Notes: generated from the letters alone by a model not told the origin. 11,643 nt of DNA from an uncultured Eubacteriales bacterium (GCA_902474785.1 CABRXB010000011.1:1-11643), one strand, 5' to 3'. Positions 1 through 7,432 are shown, counted from the first letter of the stretch. A program made the numbers and translations.

Positions 1-1031
1 AGGTGCAAGAGGTCTTGGAGAAGCACGGTGTAAGCTGGCGGGCCATCCACGACGACTATGACACGACAACAGCCTCAGGCCGTCTCAAGGTCAATATCAT
101 GCTCTCAGTGGCGCAGGACGAGGCCGACCGCACCAGCGAGCGCATCAAAGCCGTGTTTGAGAGCAAGCGCGCCCGGGGCGAGGTTGTCAGCGGAAAAGTT
201 CCGCTCGGCTACAAGATTGAGAACAAGAAAATAGTTATAGACGTGCCAGTCGCAGAAAAGCTGAAAGACATTTTCACAGCATTTATCCGGTTGAAAAACA
301 GCTATGCCCTGAGAGACTATGCGGCAGAAAAACACGGGGTGTACCGCGGACAAAGCGGATGGTTAAAAATATTGCGAGATAAGGCTTATATTGGTCGACG
401 AGGCGAATTTGAGCCCATCATAGACGAGGAAACGTTTCATGTCGTCAATGAAATCCTAAACCGCCGGGCGCAGCGCAATTCTCACAAACGCTCCAACCGC
501 GTCTATCTGTTTTCCGGCCTGGTGTACTGCGCGGAATGTGGTGCACCCATGTCTGCGCACTGTACCAACAACAACACCTATAAATTTTATCAATGCTCGG
601 CGCACAGCACCCACCGAGGTTGTGCCCACAGAAAAACCCACACCGAAGCCAAGCTCGAAGAGTATTTGCGGGCTCGCTTGCTGTTGGTTGCGACTGAACA
701 CAACGTCAAAATGACGCAAAAAAAGAAGCCGCCCCTTGAGGATGCGACTGTCATTAAAAGAAAAATGGAAAAGCTTAAAGACTTGTATTTAAACGATCTT
801 ATAAACCGCGACATATATGAACGGGATTACACAGACCTTAGGACAAAGCTAGATGAGGTTGCGACTGCTCCCCTTAAAGATAAGCTAATAGACCTTACTG
901 CAATCAAGACCGCTCTCCGCGTCTATGATACGCTCAGCGACATAGAGAAGCGTGAATTTTGGACGCGCGTTGTAGAGAAAATCGTAGTCAATCAGGCGGG
1001 GAATATTTTTTTCATTCCGTTATTACCATAA
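1..1031 (+). CDS. Large serine recombinase (site-specific integrase), 3' part; 5' end outside window
   Basis: Integrase of a mobile element; the family cuts and rejoins attachment sites through a catalytic serine. The 342 visible residues begin in the last part of the resolvase catalytic domain: the GRLKVNIMLSVAQDEADRTS stretch (about 26-45) is the start of its long C-terminal helix. The catalytic serine lies outside the window. A Recombinase domain follows (about 65-158, with PLGY, a GWLKILRDKAYIGR segment and DEETF). A zinc-ribbon follows with C176/C179 and C198/C207 as likely ligands, then a charged, probably coiled-coil stretch (about 250-285) and a C-terminal segment. The TAA at 1029-1031 lies a few bases from the inferred attachment junction, the usual place for an integrase gene. 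The stretch around 700-1010 is more AT-rich than the genes to the right, fitting acquired DNA. The family call is firm; element type (prophage, ICE or IS607-like cargo) cannot be judged. Confidence 0.93.
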   Translation, partial: VQEVLEKHGVSWRAIHDDYDTTTASGRLKVNIMLSVAQDEADRTSERIKAVFESKRARGEVVSGKVPLGYKIENKKIVIDVPVAEKLKDIFTAFIRLKNSYALRDYAAEKHGVYRGQSGWLKILRDKAYIGRRGEFEPIIDEETFHVVNEILNRRAQRNSHKRSNRVYLFSGLVYCAECGAPMSAHCTNNNTYKFYQCSAHSTHRGCAHRKTHTEAKLEEYLRARLLLVATEHNVKMTQKKKPPLEDATVIKRKMEKLKDLYLNDLINRDIYERDYTDLRTKLDEVATAPLKDKLIDLTAIKTALRVYDTLSDIEKREFWTRVVEKIVVNQAGNIFFIPLLP

Positions 1032-1372
1032 CCGCAATAACCATCAGGGTCGGAGATAAAATAGATGCCCATGGCCGGATTGTCAAAGCAGATCACGCCG
1101 AGCTTTTCGTGCAGCGCACGCGCCGCCTCCATGTCGGGCACCGCCACCGCCAGATGAAATTCCCCTTCCCCCAGGTCATAGGGCTCGCTGCGATCTCGCA
1201 GCCAGGTGAGTTCCAGGCGAAAATCGCTCTCCCCATCGCCCAGAAAAACCAGCTTGAAGGAGCCGTCGGGCGCGCTCTTCTCCGAAACGGGTTTGAATCC
1301 CAGCGCTTCATCGTAAAATGCCAGGCTGCGCTCCAAATCGAGGACGTTAAAGTTGAAATGATGAAATTTCAT
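992..1372 (-). CDS. VOC-family (glyoxalase I-like) protein, 3' end replaced by element DNA
   Basis: A 126-residue vicinal-oxygen-chelate protein resembling lactoylglutathione lyase. The start at 1372 (MKFHHFNF) is preferred over an upstream in-frame ATG at 1402 because AAGGGG sits about 8 bases before it. By analogy with glyoxalase I, H5, E54 (in LELTW) and H73 (in EFHLAV) are three of four metal ligands. The fourth, a Glu in the family's usual DPDGYW-I/L-E ending, is missing: after DPDGY (108-112) the protein ends CGYGNNGMKKIFPA. These last 14 codons overlap the convergent recombinase gene by 40 bp and are best explained as element sequence read through. The product is probably metal-binding deficient or inactive; substrate unknown. 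It could be labelled a pseudogene, but most of the frame is intact. Confidence 0.85.
   Translation of the reverse strand: MKFHHFNFNVLDLERSLAFYDEALGFKPVSEKSAPDGSFKLVFLGDGESDFRLELTWLRDRSEPYDLGEGEFHLAVAVPDMEAARALHEKLGVICFDNPAMGIYFISDPDGYCGYGNNGMKKIFPA
1026..1042. other. Inferred attachment-site junction (att) of the serine-recombinase element
   Basis: The VOC reading frame on the - strand follows its family up to Asp-Pro-Asp-Gly-Tyr (codons 1037-1051), then departs from the family pattern at codon 1034-1036. The recombinase stop codon is at 1029-1031, so the element/chromosome boundary should lie in about 1030-1040. The site holds two near-identical words nine bases apart, CCATAACC (1026-1033) and CAATAACC (1035-1042). 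The exact crossover dinucleotide cannot be read from one end of the element. Confidence 0.6.
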
Positions 1373-1397
1373 AACCTGCACCCCTTTTCTTTTTTCC

Positions 1398-1426
1398 ATC
1401 ATACCACATCCCGTCCTGGCTGAAAA
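1398..1426 (-). promoter_or_regulatory. Probable sigma-A promoter of the VOC gene
   Basis: On the - strand, TTTTCA (1426-1421), a 17-bp spacer and TATGAT (1403-1398), with TGG directly before the -10 forming an extended -10. It lies just upstream of the ribosome binding site and the ATG at 1372. Confidence 0.5.
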
Positions 1427-1489
1427 GAGGGTGACTGCTTCGGGAAAACAGCAAAGTGATGTCCGCCGCTTTACCCCCCTTTAACCGAG

Positions 1490-1530
1490 GCAAACAAACA
1501 GAGGCGGCATGGTATTACGACCATGCCGCC
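1490..1530 (-). terminator. Intrinsic terminator after the P-type ATPase gene
   Basis: Perfect 10-bp inverted repeat GGCGGCATGG (1503-1512) / CCATGCCGCC (1521-1530) with an 8-base loop. Read on the - strand it is followed by a T-rich stretch (CTCTGTTTGTTTG). There is no T tract on the + strand side, so it serves the ATPase gene ending at 1598. Confidence 0.8.
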
Positions 1531-1597
1531 CCCTGCGTGGACCTGATTTGTTGTCTGCGATTTGTCAAGCTTTTCGATGAATTGCGGGCGCATATTT

Positions 1598-4234
1598 TTA
1601 CCGCTTCACAGCTTCTTTTTTGCCCCCGCGCAGAAAGGCCTTGACGATTTCGACCATCGGAATGATGGAGACGGCCAGCAGCATGGCCACCAGATATTCC
1701 TGGAAGCTCACGGTCTCAAACTGGAAGGCGCGCGCCAGCGCCGGGATATAGATGACGGCCGCCGTCGACAGCAGACTTGCGCCAAAGGCCAGCCACAGCG
1801 CCTTGTTTTGGTGCGGCATGGAGAAGATGCTTCCGCGCTGGCTTCTCATGTTGAAGCTGTGGAAGATCTCGGCCATGCTCATGGTCAAAAAGGCCATGGT
1901 CACACCGTCGGGAGAGTTGGCAATCTCCCAAACGCCCGACTCCATATAGTGTCCGATGAAGTAGGCCAGCAGCGTCAAAATGGTGATGAGCACGCCCTGA
2001 TAGGCCACATCCACCCCAAGCCCCCTGGCAAACACCCCTTCAGCCGGGTTGCGGGGCTTGCGCTTCATGAGATTGTCCTCCCCCTGCTCGATGCCCAGCG
2101 CCAGCGCCGGGAAGCAGTCGGTGATCAGGTTGATCCAAAGCAGGTGAACGGGGCGCAAAATGGTGAATCCGAGCATGGTGGCCGTGAACACGCACAGCAC
2201 TTCGCTCATGTTGGAGGCCAGCAGAAACTGGATGGCCTTGCGGATGTTGTCGTAGATGCGCCGGCCCTCTTCCACAGCGCCCACGATGGTGGCGAAGTTG
2301 TCGTCGGCCAACACCATGTCGGCCACATTTTTGGTGACGTCGGTGCCCGTAATGCCCATGCCGACGCCGATGTCGGCGCGCTTGAGGCTGGGCGCATCGT
2401 TGACGCCGTCGCCCGTCATGGCGGTGACATAGCCCTTATAGCGCCAGGCGTCGACAATGCGCACCTTGTGCTCGGGCTGAACACGCGCATAGACGGCATA
2501 TTTCTCAATGTCGCGCAGCAGCGTATCGTCGTCAATGGCATTCAACTGGTTGCCGGTCAGCGCATGGAGGTCGTCGGTGAGAATGCCAAGCTCTTTGGCA
2601 ATGGCAACGGCGGTGTCAAGATGATCTCCCGTGATCATGACGGGGCGAATGCCCGCCTGACGGCACTCCACAATGGCGTCTTTGACCTCAGGCCGGATGG
2701 GGTCGATCATGCCCACCAGTCCGACAAAGCAGAGCTGATCTTCGAGCTTTTCGGGCGTCAGACCCGCGGGCAGGTCGTCATAGTGGCGCAGCGCCACGGC
2801 CAGCACGCGCAGCGCCTTGTCCGCCATGCCCTTGTTGGCGGACAAAATCTCCTGGCGCTTTGCCTCGGTCATGGCATGCGCCTGTCCATTCTCCCAGTAG
2901 GAAGCGCAGTGTGAGAGCACAATGTCGGGCGCGCCCTTGGTAAACTGCACCACGTCGTCTTCCACGCTGTGTACGGTGCTCATCATCTTGCGCACGCTGT
3001 CAAAGGGCGCTTCGGCAACGCGCGGCATGTTGCGCTCCAGCTCGGCCTTTGGCAGACCGAGTTTTTCAGCGTAGACGACGAGCGCCACCTCGGTGGGGTC
3101 GCCCACCAGCTCGCCCGAGGCTGCGGCCTCCACGTCGCAGCACAGCGACATGGCGGTGGCCAGCAGCTTTTCATCGGCGCCATAGTGCTCTGTGACCGTC
3201 ATCTTGTTTTGCGTGAGCGTGCCGGTCTTGTCGCTGCAGATGATCTGCGCGCAGCCAAGCGTCTCAACCGCCGTCAGCCGGCGGATGATGGCGTTGCGCT
3301 TTGACATGTTGGTGACGCCGATCGACAGCACGATGGTGACCACCGTGGCAAGCCCCTCGGGAATGGCGGCGACCGCCAGACTGACCGCCACCATGAAGAG
3401 GTCGATCATGGAGTCAAAGGTTACGCTGCCTGCACGCATGACGCCAAAGCCGAAGATCACCACACAGATGCCGATCACCAAAAAGGTGAGAATCCGGCTG
3501 AGCTCGCTGAGCTTGCGCTGAAGCGGCGTCTGTCCGCTGCCGGCCTGCGCGAGCACGCCGGCGATCTTGCCCATTTCAGTGTCCATCCCGGTGCCGGTCA
3601 CAACCGCGCGGCCATGGCCATAGACCACAGTGCTGCCCAGATAGACCATGTTGCGGCGATCGCCCAGCGGGATCTCATCGCCTGCCAGCTTGTCGGCCGT
3701 TTTTTCAACCGGCAAACTCTCGCCCGTCAGCGCGGCCTCTTCGAGCTTCAGGCTGACGCACTCGATCAGGCGCGCGTCGGCCGGTACAGCGTCGCCCGCC
3801 TCGAGCAGCACAATGTCTCCCGGGACAAGCTCTTCGCTTTTGAGCACCATCACCTTGCCGTCGCGCAGCACGCGGCTGGTGGAGGCCGCCATCTGCTGCA
3901 GCTCCTCAATGGCCTTTTCCGCACGGCCCTCCTGGTAGACGCCAAGCCCCGCGTTGATGATGACAACCGCCATGATGATGATGACATCGGCAAAGCTCTC
4001 GCCCGAATAAAAGGACGTGACTCCCGAGAGCACCGCCGCCGCAATCAAAATCAGCGTCATGGGGTCGTTCATCTGCTTGAAAAACCGCAGCAGCGTCGAA
4101 TCTTTCGTCGCCTCCATCAGCTTGTTTGGGCCGTGCTTCTCGAGGCGTTGTGTCGCCTGTTGCGAACTGAGCCCCTCCTTGCTGCTCTGCAGCGTCTCGA
4201 GAACGCGTTCGCCGTTCTCCTGATAGTAGTTCAT
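1598..4234 (-). CDS. P2-type cation-transporting ATPase (Ca2+/Mn2+ type)
   Basis: A complete 878-residue P-type ATPase that exports a divalent cation using ATP. Numbered from the ATG at 4234: actuator motif TGES at 170-173; M4 with PEGL (E293); phosphorylation loop DKTGTLT with catalytic D335; nucleotide-binding KGAPD at 433-437; MITGDH around 533-538; hinge GDGVNDAP at 608-615; about ten membrane segments. Ion-site residues of SERCA-like pumps are kept: N675 and E678 in M5, N702 and D706 in M6, E789 in M8, which fits the P2A (Ca2+/Mn2+) class. The ATG at 4234 (MNYYQENGERVLETL) matches where the family starts and has AAAGGA upstream. In-frame ATGs at 4246 and 4267 have poorer sites, and anything further upstream lies inside the regulatory leader. 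Control by a manganese riboswitch points to Mn2+ export; Ca2+ cannot be excluded. Confidence 0.95.
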   Translation of the reverse strand: MNYYQENGERVLETLQSSKEGLSSQQATQRLEKHGPNKLMEATKDSTLLRFFKQMNDPMTLILIAAAVLSGVTSFYSGESFADVIIIMAVVIINAGLGVYQEGRAEKAIEELQQMAASTSRVLRDGKVMVLKSEELVPGDIVLLEAGDAVPADARLIECVSLKLEEAALTGESLPVEKTADKLAGDEIPLGDRRNMVYLGSTVVYGHGRAVVTGTGMDTEMGKIAGVLAQAGSGQTPLQRKLSELSRILTFLVIGICVVIFGFGVMRAGSVTFDSMIDLFMVAVSLAVAAIPEGLATVVTIVLSIGVTNMSKRNAIIRRLTAVETLGCAQIICSDKTGTLTQNKMTVTEHYGADEKLLATAMSLCCDVEAAASGELVGDPTEVALVVYAEKLGLPKAELERNMPRVAEAPFDSVRKMMSTVHSVEDDVVQFTKGAPDIVLSHCASYWENGQAHAMTEAKRQEILSANKGMADKALRVLAVALRHYDDLPAGLTPEKLEDQLCFVGLVGMIDPIRPEVKDAIVECRQAGIRPVMITGDHLDTAVAIAKELGILTDDLHALTGNQLNAIDDDTLLRDIEKYAVYARVQPEHKVRIVDAWRYKGYVTAMTGDGVNDAPSLKRADIGVGMGITGTDVTKNVADMVLADDNFATIVGAVEEGRRIYDNIRKAIQFLLASNMSEVLCVFTATMLGFTILRPVHLLWINLITDCFPALALGIEQGEDNLMKRKPRNPAEGVFARGLGVDVAYQGVLITILTLLAYFIGHYMESGVWEIANSPDGVTMAFLTMSMAEIFHSFNMRSQRGSIFSMPHQNKALWLAFGASLLSTAAVIYIPALARAFQFETVSFQEYLVAMLLAVSIIPMVEIVKAFLRGGKKEAVKR

Positions 4235-4284
4235 CCGTTCGTTCATCCTTTCTTGTGTGTGCGTCATGCCTGAATGGTTTCGAT

Positions 4285-4333
4285 AAAAAAGACCCACGTA
4301 TAGAATACCTCTGTGGTAGTCTATACATGAGTC
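4285..4333 (-). terminator. Riboswitch-controlled intrinsic terminator in the ATPase leader
   Basis: On the - strand a hairpin runs from 4333 to 4291. The arms 4326-4315 and 4309-4298 pair with one mismatch in 12, and outer bases 4333-4327 pair with 4297-4291 including G-U pairs, giving about 19 pairs and a 5-base loop. Six T follow (4290-4285). Its 5' arm contains CTCATG (4331-4326), the same bases that close the riboswitch aptamer, so the two folds exclude each other. Ligand binding should therefore prevent termination. Confidence 0.85.
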
Positions 4334-4425
4334 TCGTTCTTTCATCCAAGCCAGGCTCCCGAAGGACGCCATGTATGTTGACTTGAAACACAGCGGCAAA
4401 CCGATGCGCAAACTACTCCCTCATG
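4326..4425 (-). ncRNA. yybP-ykoY (Mn2+-sensing) riboswitch
   Basis: Read on the - strand, the leader carries the conserved pieces of this riboswitch class in order: GGGAGTAG (4420-4413), then GTCAACATAC, then CGAGAC near the 3' end. The closing helix is formed by CATGAG (4425-4420) and CTCATG (4331-4326). The class is known to bind Mn2+ and to turn on genes for manganese export or homeostasis, including P-type ATPases. Here the 3' strand of the closing helix is shared with the downstream terminator, which predicts an ON switch. The call rests on motif recognition by eye, not a covariance-model search. Confidence 0.88.
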
Positions 4426-4448
4426 GATCTCTCTATCTACTATAAGGT

Positions 4449-4476
4449 AGTATACTAAATTTTAATCGCTTGTCAA
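4449..4476 (-). promoter_or_regulatory. Sigma-A promoter of the riboswitch-ATPase unit
   Basis: On the - strand, perfect TTGACA (4476-4471), a 16-bp spacer and TATACT (4454-4449). Transcription should start near 4442, about 17 nt before the first riboswitch helix, giving a leader of about 208 nt. The -10 region overlaps a small 10-bp palindrome, TAGTATACTA (4448-4457), which may be incidental. Confidence 0.85.
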
Positions 4477-4496
4477 GAAGATTTTGACATCTTTCA

Positions 4497-4535
4497 AAAA
4501 GAAAGCCTCTGTCCGCCAAAAGAAGACAGGTTGCG
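4497..4535 (-). terminator. Weak candidate terminator after the WG-repeat gene
   Basis: Downstream of the TAG at 4549, the - strand has CTGTC and GACAG (5-bp stem, 11-base loop) followed by a T-rich run (CTTTCTTTTT). The stem is short, so read-through toward the ATPase promoter is possible. Confidence 0.35.
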
Positions 4536-4546
4536 ACCCTCCCACC

Positions 4547-7159
4547 CTAGGGCTGCGGCCAGAGCTGCGTGATCTCCCCGCGGGGCAGCGAGATGGAATA
4601 GACCTCATAGCAGTGGTCCCCCGCAGGCGAGGGCCAGGCCAGCGTGAGCGCATGTTGTCCAATGGACTGTAAAATCAAATTGCGGCGCACGGTGGAAAAG
4701 GGCTCGCCCGGCAGCGTACACAGCAAGCGAAGCTGATTGCTCTTCAAATCCATGCCGTAGATCCCGCGCACCTCGCCGCGCTCCCCCACAAAGTAACACC
4801 TGTTTTCGCGCCGGCCAATCAGCACTGCGCGCGCAAGCAGAGGGGAAAAGCCCGCGTCGTTCAGGATGCCCAGGCTGCCCTCCCAGCCCGAAGAGGCATA
4901 GGCATAACACCAGGTGGTGACAAGCATGCCCTGCTGCGTCACCTCCAAAACATTGAGATCTCCCAGGGCGTCCGGCATGTCAAAGAGCGTATGCCGCTGC
5001 TCCTCTTCAAGCCTTGCGACGGTGATCCGGTAGCGATATCCCACCGAGCCCTCGGCGCGCTCGAGCCGGCGCTCCTCGATATAGGTCGCCTGCTCGTCTT
5101 CAAAAAAGACATGCTCCTCCACAGCGCCCGCCATCATCTGCGTGTATCGCTTTTCAAGGGGCGTGGTTGTATAGCGATAGGAGAGGGGTTCCCAGAGGGC
5201 CGCCTCGGGCAACTGTGCAAAGGGGCTGACCTCATCCTGCCCCACGGCGCACAGGTACGCCTGTCCACTTTCAGTCGTGGCCAAATACACTGTGAGCTCC
5301 AAAGACAAATCGCACATGCCATTTTCCCCCGGCTCTCCCCAGAGGGTGCCGGCGGCCTTGCCCGCTTCGCGCTGCGGCTCAATTTGAGCCGCAAACGTCA
5401 GCGTGTAGTAGGCGTCCCCCGTCTCCGCAATGCTCACATCAGACAGGGTATACCGGGTCAGACCCAGCCTGCCCCCGCTGTAGCTCATGTTGGACAAAAG
5501 CAGCGCGGGGTAGGCAAGCGCCGCCTGCTCCGGATTGTCGCCCGCCGGCACGACAGGAAACAGCGCATAGGGGGGCGTTGGCACGCCCGACACATCAAGC
5601 ACGCCATTTCTCTCAACGACATGCACCACCGAGAATAGCGGCATTTCTCCAAACAGACGCTCCCCCGTGTTGTCGGGGAGCAGATAGGCCGTTCCTGTCG
5701 CCGTGTCCGCCACCAGCACACCGCGCTCCTCTTTTTCGAGCAGCACAAGCCCCGCTCCCGAGAGCGCAAGCTGCGCCGCCGTGTCGAGCACCGGCCGCTG
5801 GCCCGCGTCAATGGGGGCGAGCAGCTCATACGCGCCGTCGCGCAGACCGTACCAGCCCGGGCTGTCTCCAAAGGGCGCCGAGAACACAGCCTCATAGGAG
5901 AAGTCCACCAGCGTCTCGCCCAGCAGGTCGACAACGCCCCAAAGCCCCTCTTTTTGCACCACAAGCGCCGGCGTCTCAGCCACGTCATACCACAGAGTCA
6001 AGGTGGGCTGCACGCCTGACAGCGCCGCCTCATCCCCCTGGGTGGCGTAGACAAAATACCCAACATCCATATAGCCGCCGATGGCGTCGAATGCAAAGGG
6101 CACGCACATGCGTCCCGTCTCCCAATCGAGCACGCCCCAAAGACCGTCGGCCCGACGAATGGCGATGAGATCCTCCTCCAGCAGACGGGGCTGCTCGTCC
6201 TGGTCGCCCACGCTGTAGCCGTGGCCCACCGCCAGGCAGTCCTGATCGGTCAGGGGCAGAATACCGCCGTCCGACACCATCCAAAGACGCTGCATCTGCG
6301 CGCCGTCTGTCGTCACAACCAGCCCCGCCTTCACTTCAAAAAAGTCGATGGCCCGATACTGTGCAGGCAAAAGCTGCACCCCTTCCACGCTGTAAAGGCC
6401 GAGCTGCGCATTGTCGCCCCTGTAGAGATATCCGTAGTGGCAGCGCGCAAACGTCCCTTCAAGCGCCTCGAACAGCGCGCCTGAGGCGCGGGAAAACAAA
6501 GTGGACATGGCGCCGTTTTGTACGGGGAACACCCCCGAGTAGAGAAGCCTTTTTTGCGATGCGGTTTCCGGCTCTTTCACCGTCAGACCGTGGCTCTCGA
6601 CCAGCGCGACGGTCTCCTCGACGGCCCGTTGCGGCGTGGACAGCGACAGCGTGTTTGTCTGCGCGTTCCACTGAATCAGGCAGCAAAAGGACAGAGATAC
6701 TCCCTCCATCGGCACCAGATAGGTCTCGCCCGACAAAATGGGGGGACGCGGCATGGGCGTGAGCATGGGTTCCTCCGATTCGTCGAGCAGCCAGAGCGTG
6801 CCATCTTCCAGCAGCGCGGCCGAACAGCCGATTTCCACGCACGAAATCAACAGAGCCGAAGTTTGATCATATTCGATCTGATCGAGCTGCACATGGGAGA
6901 GCAGTTTGGCCAGATTTTCCGCGTGCAGGTAGAGCGCGCCGCCCTCTCTGTAGAGCAGGGGTTCATCGGCCTCGACCTCCTGTCCATCCACTGTCACAAT
7001 GGGGCTCAAATATCCCGCCGGTTCCTCGCGGCTTTGAAGACCCGGCACAAGCAAAAACAGCAGGGCAGCCGCCACAAGGCCCGCCGTCAGCAAAACAAGC
7101 ATCCAACTCGGCAAACGCTGCACACCGCGTTCTTTTTGAAACTCTGTGTTTTGATTCAC
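4547..7159 (-). CDS. Membrane-anchored WG-repeat protein
   Basis: An 870-residue protein of unknown precise function. An N-terminal membrane anchor or uncleaved signal (about 17-39, after a basic KERGVQR stretch) places the rest outside the cell. Residues about 52-175 resemble the copper-amine-oxidase-like N-terminal/stalk domain of Firmicutes surface proteins (VTVDGQEVEADEPLLYREGG and what follows). WG repeats follow, clearest at about 335-360 (ADGLWGVLDWETGR) and 403-427 (KEGLWGVVDLLGETLVDFSYEA), with weaker ones around 240-270. The C-terminal half (about 500-870) reads as further beta-rich repeat-like sequence that I cannot assign. The start is GTG at 7159: AAGGAGG (7174-7168) lies 8 bases before it, while an in-frame GTG at 7168 overlaps that site. 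WG repeats occur in varied surface and binding proteins and do not define a substrate. Confidence 0.88.
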   Translation of the reverse strand: MNQNTEFQKERGVQRLPSWMLVLLTAGLVAAALLFLLVPGLQSREEPAGYLSPIVTVDGQEVEADEPLLYREGGALYLHAENLAKLLSHVQLDQIEYDQTSALLISCVEIGCSAALLEDGTLWLLDESEEPMLTPMPRPPILSGETYLVPMEGVSLSFCCLIQWNAQTNTLSLSTPQRAVEETVALVESHGLTVKEPETASQKRLLYSGVFPVQNGAMSTLFSRASGALFEALEGTFARCHYGYLYRGDNAQLGLYSVEGVQLLPAQYRAIDFFEVKAGLVVTTDGAQMQRLWMVSDGGILPLTDQDCLAVGHGYSVGDQDEQPRLLEEDLIAIRRADGLWGVLDWETGRMCVPFAFDAIGGYMDVGYFVYATQGDEAALSGVQPTLTLWYDVAETPALVVQKEGLWGVVDLLGETLVDFSYEAVFSAPFGDSPGWYGLRDGAYELLAPIDAGQRPVLDTAAQLALSGAGLVLLEKEERGVLVADTATGTAYLLPDNTGERLFGEMPLFSVVHVVERNGVLDVSGVPTPPYALFPVVPAGDNPEQAALAYPALLLSNMSYSGGRLGLTRYTLSDVSIAETGDAYYTLTFAAQIEPQREAGKAAGTLWGEPGENGMCDLSLELTVYLATTESGQAYLCAVGQDEVSPFAQLPEAALWEPLSYRYTTTPLEKRYTQMMAGAVEEHVFFEDEQATYIEERRLERAEGSVGYRYRITVARLEEEQRHTLFDMPDALGDLNVLEVTQQGMLVTTWCYAYASSGWEGSLGILNDAGFSPLLARAVLIGRRENRCYFVGERGEVRGIYGMDLKSNQLRLLCTLPGEPFSTVRRNLILQSIGQHALTLAWPSPAGDHCYEVYSISLPRGEITQLWPQP

Positions 7160-7390
7160 CTGCCCCACCTCCTTAATTTATATAAGACATTTTCTCCGAT
7201 TATAGTCTCAAGCTCCGGCGCGCGCCTCCCACAGTGGGCAGGGCTTTGAAAGGCCAAAAACCCCGTCTTGAGACCGTCGATCGGCATTCCTTGAAACGGA
7301 ATCATCAGGCCGCGCCGCCGGCGGATTTCACCCCAACAAGGCAAACCCCGATCGCTTGAGCGCCGGCTCCTCATTTCGCTTCTTTGAGAT
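7160..7390 (-). other. About 230-nt GC-rich leader of the WG-repeat gene, possibly containing a small ORF
   Basis: The promoter at 7397-7425 predicts transcription from about 7390, leaving a long leader. It is rich in self-complementary words: GTCTCAAGAC, CCCAC/GTGGG, ATTCC/GGAAT and CGATCGG/CCGATCG. An in-frame stretch from ATG at 7374 (72 codons) or ATG at 7323 ends in a TGA at 7158-7156 that overlaps the WG-gene GTG as GTGA, the layout of translational coupling. Neither ATG has a good ribosome binding site and the peptide is not recognised, so I do not call it a gene. A second TATAAT lies at 7204-7199 without a clear -35. No known riboswitch signature was found. Confidence 0.35.
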
Positions 7391-7396
7391 AACACG

Positions 7397-7425
7397 ATTG
7401 TACCACAGGCAAACCCGCTCGACAA
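7397..7425 (-). promoter_or_regulatory. Sigma-A promoter upstream of the WG-repeat gene
   Basis: On the - strand, TTGTCG (7425-7420), a 17-bp spacer and TACAAT (7402-7397), with TGG directly before the -10 as an extended -10 element. It points at the WG-repeat gene, about 230 nt away. Confidence 0.65.
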
Positions 7426-7432
7426 GGCATCG

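Noticed and set aside
1562-2914. 450-codon open frame on the + strand, opposite the P-type ATPase gene.
   Set aside because: It is antisense to a gene with every P-type ATPase motif; its His/Gly/Gln-rich product is what GC-rich antisense frames give, and it matches no family.
4298-4326. Near-perfect palindrome (12-bp arms, 5-bp centre) first read as a regulator operator.
   Set aside because: It lies downstream of the promoter, pairs further outward with G-U pairs, and is followed by six T on the - strand, so it is better explained as the riboswitch-controlled terminator.
4235-4411. N-terminal extension of the ATPase to an upstream in-frame ATG at 4411.
   Set aside because: This stretch is the riboswitch and terminator; the extension has no family similarity or ribosome binding site.
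7240-7385. WG-gene leader resembles pieces of FMN or cobalamin riboswitches (GGGGTGAAAT, GCCGGCGG).
   Set aside because: The rest of the invariant FMN core and the cobalamin box are missing; the similarity is a few short GC-rich words.
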